From Skeletonema tropicum (taxonomy: Eukaryota; Bacillariophyta; Thalassiosirophyceae; Thalassiosirales; Thalassiosiraceae): a stretch of 64,000 bases of DNA. Position 1 is the stretch's first letter. Each line of letters opens with the position of its first letter. The stretch spans positions 2,480,001 to 2,544,000 of the forward strand of contig CM074130.1 in assembly GCA_037178625.1 (NCBI GenBank), written 5' to 3'. Below the pieces are notes generated by a model that saw nothing but the letters and a program-made list of their open reading frames with translations, made no database searches and was not told where the DNA came from. Below, piece by piece: positions 55,028-64,000 of this stretch. The translations under genes were made by a program, and so were the position numbers.

Positions 55028-58000
55028 ATGACAATTTACCAGCAAACCAGTGAGAAGGAAAACGCTCTCAATACACGACGTGTCCACACAGATCTAGATA
55101 AGTCGAAGGAGGGTGATTATCGCTGTGGTCTCAATATGCGTGACGACGAAATTGTTGAAAACAATGACAGTTGGCCGACCGACCATGATGACGAAGAGAA
55201 CCTTCACAATGACGCTGCGCCTATGGAATCAAAGGCAAAGTTTGCTGCGCAGGTAGTGTTGTATAGAAGAAACAACAATCGCCACGGTAAAGCATCTAAC
55301 AGGGTCATTGGGCGAACAATACAAGCAGACTCTCAACCCTACAACAACATCTCCCAATCAGCGCCTTCCCCATCATCAATCACCATCACATTACAGTCGT
55401 CGTACCTCTACCCAACGATCTTTCGTTGCCAAGAGAAGAAAAATCATCATCTATACTGCAATTGGATTAGTGCTGTTCGGATATTTCTTTGAAACGATGC
55501 AGCTCATCAAAAGAATGAGCAGTGAGGGAGATTCTCAACAGGAGATTGTAATTGACTTGCCCGATGCCGTCAATTTGCACAACAAATCCAATTCCATTAA
55601 CATTGATTCAATTACCGAAAGTCACTTCATACCTTCTGCTGTATCGCATCATGACATCATTCCAAACAAGGAGGAATGGGACCGTGTAAAAGCCATCACA
55701 AACAGCCGGGCGGAGCAGAGGAGGAAGAGGACTCGACCTCCAAACTTGCTCACCAAAACTGAGGAGTCAGTGCACAGCGTACCTGTTACTATCAGTGGAG
55801 TTAAAACAGATGCTCCGCAAATGACATTAGACCTCCCGGTACATCGTTCACTGAATGAGTCAATAGACAAATCATACCTTGCTACAAGCAACAAAAATAT
55901 TCGCAGCAACACACAACAAAGTACAGCTCCCACTATCTGTGGGATTCACGCTGATTTAGCATCTAAAAATGACAGCTCAAACTACCCATCATCAGCATAC
56001 ATTGGCCCCCAATCTCGCGTTATTGTAACAGGCGCCCTATCTCAACTCGGAATGGAAATAATTCTCCAGCTTTACAGTGAGTGTGGAACGGGGTACATCC
56101 TGGGCATTGATTCGGTATTACCCAACACACGGCATGACCGCATGGCTGCTCTGGAGAGATACAGGTTCCTACAACATCATGTGCCTGCATTTCAAAAGTT
56201 GCAAGTTCCAATGTTTGGGATTGCTCCTCATCCGAAACTAGGAGATGAGATTCGAATGGATAGCATTGGGAAAGAATTTGATATCATTGATAGGTTCAAT
56301 CCAACACATATTGTTCATTTAACGGGTCTTGAAGAAGGTAGAGGAGAGTATAATAAGTTTGGCGATACAGATGACGTTTCGGCGTATACTACTGGGGGAC
56401 ACAGCAGTATGATGAGAAGATATCAAAATTTAGTGTCAATGGATCAGATATTAGCAAGTATTGCTAGATTCAAAAGAAATCACGGTAACAAAACACAGCC
56501 GCAATTGGTATATGTGAGTTCCACTGAAGTTGAAGATCAGTCTGGAGTCACCTTCGTGGGCGGAATGGAAGAGAATCTGGGCAAAGCATCGGTCTATGGC
56601 TCATGTTCTCTTCTGAAGGAAGTTCTTGCTTCGTACTATCATCGTCACCATGGTGTTGAATCTGTCGGCATCCGTTTATCCACGATGTACGGCCCATTCG
56701 CTCGTCCAGGATCTCTCATAAACGATTTAGCAGAGCGAACACTCCAATTTGTTAAGCAACTTGAAATTAGCGCTGCCGGAGAAAATGCAGACAAATATGC
56801 GCTTGAGACCATATTGAAGCGACGAGAAGGAGCTGAGACAGGTGCGTTAGAACAGATAACCTACGCAAGAGACTTGGCACAAGCCTTTGTTGCCGCAATG
56901 CAATACAAGGGAGATCGCACAAATGGACCAGCATTGATACATCTTGGATCGAAAGATACTATTAGCATGAAAGAAATCGGACGTAGGATGAGTGACTATC
57001 TGCCTACTCTGACGAAGACTATTGAAGCAAACCAATTGGCAAAGGAGACTTTGGAAGCCTCTACAGCTACAGGCTTGGTTGCAACATTTCATGGCCTAAA
57101 CAGTCCGGAAAACGGGATGAAGCGCAATCTTGATTTACTTGGATGGTCGCCTACGACAGAAACACAAGACGGATTGAGATCTATGCTTGCCTGGCAAATC
57201 ATGAAAGCTTACCCTTTCGCACCACCAAACGCCGTCTCTACTAATCAAGGAATTTCTGGATACCTCACAATTCCCTTACGTTGGTCTGTCAAGTACGCTG
57301 CCATGTGCCTCGGGATGTGGTTGGCACGGTAAATGCGCATCGTCTGTATGGGATGCCGTAATCGAAGAAGCAAGGGCCGCTACTGCCAAGTGTAAGTACG
57401 TCATTTACACGGTAGATCTCAGCTCTGATCTAGTTGAATTAAAGGAAAAGCCGTCAAAATCGAAGGAGAAAAAAGACTTTTGTAACATTGCGTTCATATC
57501 TTCGTCGAGTGTATTGGCTAAGCAAAGCAAAGATAGCCAGTGGACGATTATCACAATCGATGGAAATGAGCCGACTATGACTGAAGCTGAACGTTCCCTC
57601 GCAAAATTATCTCCAACTATGCTGTTCAGTGACAAAGTTAGCCATGCATTTTATGCTGACAACCGCAAACTGAAGGTCAGTATTGATGATGTGGTGGCTG
57701 CTATCCAAAGCATGAGCATGAATTCGATAAAAGAAAAAACGAGGGACGCGAAGAGAAAACTGTGGCTTCTGCCAAGGTCGAAAAGGCATTCTGTCATGTT
57801 CACCAGTCGAATGACCACTCCAAAGGGACACGACATTAACAGTGCGTCGGCGCATGCTCGCTTTGTAATGTCGAACTTTGGCGTCAAAATGACACAACAA
57901 ATTCAAAAGCAGATTCAGTTTTATCAGCAAGCGTCTCACTTGGTTCGTAATAATTTGTTGAGGTCAACAAACTACGCAAACAAAGTGATTGAGAACACAT

Positions 58001-58320
58001 TTCCATTTGAATACATTCGCTCGAACTGGCTGGTACACGATCTCAAGTCGGACGAAGGCCATCAACTTCGTTGCGAAGTATACGAAGAGCACGCAACATG
58101 GGGCAACCAACATATGGAAGATTTCAGTATGGCATTTGTTCTAGCGAAGCGTACAGTGATGATGGAACTTGGTCAGGAGGTGGAAACTCCTGATAGCCCT
58201 GGAGACTGGTATCCACTCTTTGTACCCAAGAAAACAAAAGATATGGTCAATGTGTTTGAGGGACCTGAATACTTAGAGTATTTAGATCCTTCACGAAAGG
58301 CTGTTGCAAAGAATCACTAA
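55028..58320 (+). CDS. Type II membrane NAD-epimerase-like protein with large C-terminal extension
   Basis: Starts at ATG 55028 with an acidic cytosolic segment. The next coding block, in the +1 frame, has no ATG before its transmembrane helix (IIIYTAIGLVLFGYFF). An intron ending at the good acceptor CTAACAG (55302), donor uncertain, or a +1 shift near 55310, must join them. The lumenal domain is an extended SDR (GALSQLG dinucleotide loop, later MYGPFARPG) like UDP-glucuronate 4-epimerases, but the catalytic Y-x3-K reads YGSCS. It reaches TAA at 57330. The frame one base later is open, without ATG, from there to 58320 and reads as protein (YVIYTVDLSSD onward, about 320 residues, unrecognised). 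A phase-compatible 46-nt GTAAAT...CAAG intron (57329-57374) or a +1 shift would fuse it. Golgi glycan work is inference. Confidence 0.65.
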
Positions 58321-58648
58321 TGGTTCGGAGATTTTTATCTCATTTTTGTCACATGAATCGACAAGTAAAGGCGACAAGTAAATGTAATATTCTATAACAA
58401 TCTCATAAGGAATGCAGTATGGGCTGCAATACATACTTTGATCATGTGGCTCGAGTTGACCAGCCTGCCATAAGTAGCAGGAGCGAGAGAACTATAGAGA
58501 GACTATTATCGATAATAGCCGCAAAGGTGTTTGTCACTTCTTGTGACTCTTCGTGCCAATATTCATGTCGTCACATTCTCTCATGCACCAACTTTTTCAA
58601 ATTTTTTCACCTTCACTTCACTCCATATGTCAACAAAATTGAACAACC
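58321..58648. other. Intergenic, nothing supported
   Basis: 328 bp between the epimerase-like gene and MCM5, presumably the MCM5 promoter. No recognisable E2F-type element noticed. Confidence 0.5.
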
Positions 58649-61623
58649 ATGGACTTTGACGCTGATAGGATATACTACTCTCACCAAAACTTGCATCAAC
58701 AGCAGGACGGTGATGGCAGACCAGAGCAGCAGCAGACAGCTAGCCGCCTGGAAGATGAAGAGGAACGCGCTGTAGATTCAGATGCCTTGCGTCGTCATTT
58801 CCGAGAGTTTTTGCGTAAGTTGGCACATGACATGTTGTCCTCTTGATGCAGAATGCTATTTTATCAGTCGAGACGTTGACTAACTGTGCGTAACTGCACA
58901 CATTAATTATAACGATCTTCTGTTTCAATCTTCAGGAAACTATCGCCAAGGAGCCAATCGTTACATCTATCGTGACCGACTCCTCCGCATGCACCGTCGA
59001 CATCATTCTGCCAATGACACTGCAGCTGGAGAGGACGGAGAAGCCGATGGAGCTGCTGGAGTCGATGCTGGAGTGGATGGAGTGGCTGGAGGTACTGGAA
59101 GTGGCGGCCTAGGATCTGGATGGAATCCGAATCAATCCTACATTCATGTTGATTTGGCACACGTCGGAGAATACGATGCCGCTCTGCTGGGGCAGTTGTT
59201 AAATCGTCCCGGGGAGGCCTTGCCAGTGATGGAAATGGCTGCTGCGGATGCATTAAAAACTTTCCTTTATGCTGTGCATCGTGGTAATAATATCGCCGGG
59301 GGAAGTGCAGCTGTCGGTTTGGATGGAGATGGAGCAGATGGTACAGGAGAGGATGGTGTCAATGCAACAACGGCAAGCAACAACTTGACACCAAAACAAA
59401 TGTTTGGAGGGAACTCAATCCAAATCCTTTTACGTGGAAATCTCACTCCTACCCCCCTTCGATCTATTCAGTCTCATCACATGAACACATTAATGAAATG
59501 TCCTGGTATCATCGTATCTTGTGCTCGTGTTAGGCCCAGAGCAATGGCTTTGAGGATTCGCTGTTCCAAATGTATGGATGTGAGGACTGTGTTTGGAAAC
59601 TCAAGTGTCAGTGGTACTAACTCCAGAGGAGGAACTACTGTTGGACTTGGATCATCATCACCTTTTGCGGGATTTTCGCTACCAACACGTTGTTTGGGAG
59701 AGAATCCTCAAGAATGTGGACCACAACCTTATTCGGTTTTGCCTGACGATTGTATCTTTGTGGATCAACAGACGCTGAAGCTGCAGGAAGCCCCAGAGAT
59801 GGTACCCACGGGTGAAATGCCAAGAAGTGTATTAGTAGCAGTAGAAAGGGGACTGGTAGACAAAGCTGCGCCTGGCACAAGGGTGACTGTTCTAGCGATT
59901 GCTAGCCTATTCAACAGTGGTGGAGGAGGCGGTGGTGGAGCAGGCACGAAACGTCCAAATGATGGCGGTGGGGTGCGCACTACTTACCTTCGCGTTGTAG
60001 GCATGGAAAAAGAATCATCTACTGCTGATAGTGCTCGCTTTTCACCAGCGGAAGAAGAAGCCTTTCGTCAACTCTCACGAAGGCCGGATGTTTACAACAT
60101 ATTGTACAGGTCAATTGCGCCTTCTATTTCCGGTTCGTACACTCATGACATCAAAAAAGCAATTCTTTGCTTACTATTTGGTGGCTCCAGAAAGCGATTA
60201 CCTGATGGAATGAGATTGAGAGGAGATATTAACGTACTTTTGCTTGGTGACCCGAGTATGGCGAAGTCTCAGTTTCTTAAGTATGCTACCCAAGTGGCAC
60301 CTGTGGGAGTGTATACAAGTGGCAAAGGTAGTTCAGCGGCAGGTTTGACTGCAAGTGTTGTTAGGGATGCAAGGGGAGAGTTTTATCTAGAAGGAGGTGC
60401 AATGGTTCTTGCTGATGGAGGTATTGTTGCCATTGATGAGTTTGACAAGATGCGCCCAGCAGATCGGGTTGCCATTCACGAAGCTATGGAGCAACAGACT
60501 ATTTCGGTGGCTAAAGCTGGAATTACTACCGTGCTTAACAGTCGCAGCTCTGTGTTGGCAGCAGCAAACCCAGTGTTTGGACGATATGATGAGCTGAAAA
60601 GTGCTTCGGAAAACATCGATTTAATGAGCACCATTTTGAGTCGTTTTGATTTGATTTTCTTAGTTAGAGATGTCCGAGACGAAGATAGAGATAGAATGAT
60701 CTGCAGACACGTGATGGGGGTACACATTGGTAATTCAAGAGGTGCCGAAAGTGGAGGTGGAGGCTTCGGAGGAATGGGAGGCACAGGGGTTGGTGACGGG
60801 AATGGAGAGGATGACTTGATGGCGGCAGGAATGATTGGAAGTGATAATCTGCAACAAGCTGCGTAAGTAATGAGAGTGCACAACAATTTTGTCCTTGGTC
60901 ACGCCAGTTCCTGTTCTCTTATATCACTTTATGATAAAAACTTCCCACACTCTCAGCAATTCTACCAATGGAGGAAACAGCTACTCCGCTGCTGCGATTG
61001 CCGAGAACGCAATGCGTGTGGCAACTACTGGCCAAGGCGAGTTAGATGTGCCAACAATGAAGAAATATATTCAGTACTGCAAGGCGAAGTGTAAGCCTTG
61101 TCTCAGCGATGAAGCAGGAGATATTTTGGCCAGCTCATATGTGAAGATTAGGGATGACGTGCGTAAACGAGTAATGGAAGCCGGCGGGCAAGAACAAGCT
61201 ACTATCCCAATTACTGTTCGACAGCTCGAGGCGCTAGTTCGAGTATCTGAGAGTTTGGCCAAGATGCGCTTAGATTCTAGAGTACAGAGTGAGGATATCG
61301 CGGAAGCGTTGCGCTTATTCAAAGTTTCAACCATGACAGCCAGTTCAACCGACTCATCCTCATCGGAACACGCAGGGATGTCTGGATCAACAGCAGGGCT
61401 TATGTCGAGTGCGATGCCTTCGCAAGAGGAATTAATGCGCGCAGAGACATTTCTACGCTCACGTTTGGCAATTGGTGCAGTGTTAAATAAGCAACGAGTT
61501 GTCGAGGAAGCTTCTGCGCAAGGCTATAATGCAATGGTTGTCGCCAGAGCCTTGTCCATCATGGTGTCAAGGGGTGAGGTACAAGAGCGGAACCAAAGTA
61601 GGATGGTGAAAAGGGTCAGATAA
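58649..61623 (+). CDS. MCM5: MCM5, replicative helicase subunit
   Basis: Exons 58649-58814, 58936-60862 and 60957-61623; introns 121 nt (GTAAGT...TTCAG) and 94 nt (GTAAGT...TCTCAG); 919 residues. It has an N-terminal OB region and a Cys-based zinc site (CSKC, later Cys pair), then TLKLQEAPEMVPTGEMPR, which is MCM5-typical. Walker A is GDPSMAKSQ, Walker B VAIDEFDKM, and the arginine finger SRFDLIF. The C-terminal winged-helix segment follows the last exon start. The protein is about 180 residues longer than usual because of Gly/Ala/Asp-rich inserts (near residues 75-105, about 155-180, about 365-385 and around the second intron). It is part of the MCM2-7 ring that unwinds DNA in S phase. Confidence 0.93.
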
Positions 61624-61825
61624 GAACTTCTCATTACAAATAAATTGCATAATGATTCAATGTACTAAACTTTTTCTTTCGCATGAGTTTGTCGTGGCGG
61701 CAGCAACTTTTACCGTACTTATGATTCAATCATGCGACTCGCATGATTGGTTGATCACATCATGCCCCGCGCTTGTTCATTTTGTTCTTCACAACTATTG
61801 AAGTCAATGCAAACAATATACAAGC

Positions 61826-63887
61826 ATGCTAACAAACGACAAAAAGCAACACGCCTTGTTGGCCAAGACGGGAATTTTCAAAGCAGGATATCTCTTCAAG
61901 CGTCACGAGAACGGTTGGAGACCACTTCTTATCCTTCTAAATGACCACACGCTAACACTTTGCCATACAGAAAATAAGAATGTTATCACTTCAGTGCTCC
62001 TCACATCCAATACAAAAGTTTATGACGAGGACGTCGACATATTCCGCATCGAAACTGGGATGGAAGTTCTTGTATTGAAAGGACAAGAGATGGATGAATG
62101 GAAGAGGGCAATCAGCACGAAAGTGAAGATGTTGAGTTCGTTGGCGCGTGGTCAATTTAGAGTGACTTACAGGGGAAGATCTCGCGATTATGTTTTGATG
62201 CTGCATAAAGAATGCATTACAGCTCATCACGGATCCTTTCAGAATGCAATAAGTCGGCTCTATCCATTTAACTTCAACGAAGGATCCTTTGCGGACAAAG
62301 GAAATTATATCCTTATTAAAGGTGGTTCTAGTCATCTTCACATCAAACTTTATGCGACAACACTCATCGAACACCAGCACTGGGTATTCGCATTGACAAG
62401 GATGCAGAGTGGAACTTCATCTCCAACCGTCCCATCGCCTCCCCTTCTTCCTCTACACTCGGGGACTTTGGAATTTTTCGACCTCGTAACAATGAAATGG
62501 AAGTACAAGTATGTCGTCTTGAGTGATACCTGTTGTCTATACACGCACAATCATCGGAAAGTTGGCAAGCCAAGGCAATATGCGCTGACTCCTAATAGTA
62601 TGATCTACGAGACAAACCTGGCAAACTCAGAGGGCCGGTATTCATTTCAGCTCGTGTTGTTCTCCGAAACTTTGCATCTAGCTGCTCCCACAAAATTAGA
62701 GAGAGATAAATGGATGTCTATGTTGAAAGATTTGATCTCCTCCAAATCTGTTTACGACAAAACGGATGTATTACAGTCGGCAGCATTGGAGAGAGATGTT
62801 GACTGTGCCACCGTGTCGTTTGAATCTGTTTTATCGCCTGGTATCTGTCTCCAGGCAAGAGGAAACTGGATGGCTGCAGCAGTAGTTTCAGAACCGTTAA
62901 CTTCGACTGTCTGTCCAGGATCAATCCTTTCGTCAATTGGAGGTGTAAGCACAACCTTGACAGGGATCGATAGCACTGCCAAGAGATTGACTCTCTCAAA
63001 AGGACCGCTTCGATTGACCTTTTGGAACTCTCCTCGGAAGATGGGTTGGGTCAATTTGGTCTCCACCCAACGATATGGCAGTCGATGGTTTCTTAGGCGA
63101 AGCTGGAGTGAGTAGAAAGTGCTGTATTTTTTCGGTATCCTTCAATTTACATTTCCAATCCTTTCTCATGAGAACGTCTTCAATTCACGTCTGTATGGTA
63201 CCAAAAGACGAGAAGGTCTACGCAACTCTCTTTTCCGGCACATTGACGCTTTATGCAGCTAGACAAAGGAGAACAAAGTTGATGCTAAAGATGGCAGGTG
63301 CTTCCATTTGTCTTGAAAAAAATTTCATCTCAGTGCACAGTGGATTGAAATTCGTCAAGCTTCAGGCGGTTTCCAGAGAGGATGCACTTGACTGGTGTAT
63401 CAATATATGTCATAGCATTTCAATGGAGAACGGAGGAGGTTTATTACTTGATAAAGAAAAACAGGAGGCAGCATTACATGGACAAGACGCCAATGAGCAT
63501 AATACTGCCGCAAACGAAGTCTACTCTAGTGTACAAGTCGTCACTACGAGTAAATCAAATGCCATAGAAACAACACTTGACGTGACTCAGTCAACTCAAG
63601 TTACCGAAATGACGGATATCTGTGGCACTACGTTCAATAGTCTAGATCCGGAGGAAGTATCCAAGAAAATGGAAGAATTTGCGCTCAATTTTCTCCGTCC
63701 ATCAAGGCCAAGAGGTGACAGTGATACAGACACCAATCATCAGCAATGGCTTGATATAGATCGAATTTCCAGCATTGTGTCTGATGAAGAAGTTCTTGAT
63801 GCCTACAGTGACATAGATAACTGCAATCACATTAATTCAGAGGACTACGTCAGGCTGAAGCGATTAGCTAGTGGTGGTGCGAGTTAG
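61826..63887 (+). CDS. Multi-PH-domain and PDZ-like protein
   Basis: Exons 61826-63107 and 63208-63887, intron 100 nt (GTGAGT...CAAAAG), 653 residues. The join puts WFLRRSW directly before EKVYATLFSGTLTLYA, completing a PH domain. This supports the intron even though its acceptor is weak. PH1 is at about 14-110 (GYLFKRHENGWRPLL to WKRAI). A second PH-like half follows, then PH2 at about 210-305 (FFDLVTMKWKYKYVVL to KWMSMLKDL). A PDZ-like segment occupies about 325-410 (SILSSIGGVS). PH3 is at about 412-500. An acidic tail ends the protein. It likely binds phosphoinositides at a membrane and scaffolds signalling; partner unknown. Confidence 0.75.
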
Positions 63888-64000
63888 ATTGGACGGAAGT
63901 AAAAAGACAAGAATAAAGTTATGCTATGACTGGTAATGAATGAGCACAAGCAAGCAAGATAATTGATAGTCACTTCATATCCAAATTATTTTCGCTTATG

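Noticed and set aside
55308..57332. Epimerase-like protein starting at 55308
   Set aside because: That codon is TTG. The frame has no ATG before the transmembrane helix, so the N-terminus must come from the upstream frame starting at 55028.
57514..58320. Independent 268-codon gene after the epimerase-like gene
   Set aside because: Its apparent start is TTG, and the same frame stays open and protein-like upstream to the epimerase stop, so fusion by intron or frameshift is more likely.
63075..63887. Separate gene starting at 63075 after the PH protein
   Set aside because: A GTGAGT donor at 63108 and an in-phase acceptor at 63207 join it to the upstream frame and complete a PH domain, so it is the second exon.

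Overview
The window looks like nuclear DNA from a diatom, probably a centric one related to Thalassiosira. The protein-coding genes are eukaryotic (MCM5, CDC20, prohibitin, DPH4, ABCF2/ARB1, PDAT, MBOAT lysophospholipid acyltransferase). Their introns are few, short (86-285 nt) and GT-AG. One protein carries a signal peptide followed by a phenylalanine-type (ASAFAP-like) plastid-targeting junction. The species call is inference.

Layout. Positions 1-26420 are a head-to-tail array of a 3,476-bp unit: seven full periods and a truncated eighth, running off the left edge. Aligned copies are almost identical, including their non-coding parts. Each unit carries one minus-strand gene relic of about 668 codons, broken in every copy by the same in-frame UAA and the same two reading-frame shifts. 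The decay therefore predates amplification or has been spread by homogenisation. Each unit also has a spacer with a three-copy 21-bp minisatellite. A 500-N gap (8352-8851) lies over that minisatellite in unit 3. The eighth unit contains a 185-bp solo LTR with a perfect 5-bp target duplication, and it ends inside the minisatellite. Positions 26421-26824 are two further minisatellites, one with long G runs and a G7/C7 hairpin, the other in 99-bp (33-codon) phase.

Positions 27013-64000 are ordinary gene-dense DNA. In order: GPALPP1/DUF3752 (+), DOT1-like methyltransferase (-), ASNSD1-like asparagine synthase-domain protein (+), CD36-family receptor (+), small secreted or plastid protein (+), FN3 protein (-, three exons), truncated AMP-binding protein (+), DPH4 (-), prohibitin 2 (+), MBOAT acyltransferase (+), ABCF2-like (-), plastid CRAL-TRIO protein (-), PDAT-like (+), lipoyl/KGD4-like fusion (-), CDC20 (-), small membrane protein (+), type II membrane epimerase-like protein with an extra C-terminal region (+), MCM5 (+) and a multi-PH/PDZ protein (+).

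The genes do not form operons and most are unrelated housekeeping functions. Two themes recur: lipid metabolism (MBOAT, PDAT, CRAL-TRIO, CD36) and cell cycle (MCM5, CDC20). Several conserved genes between about 41.9 and 52.4 kb are open only if one nucleotide is skipped. Six such sites were found and all are in the +1 direction. Their clustering points to sequence error, but the uniform direction deserves a check.
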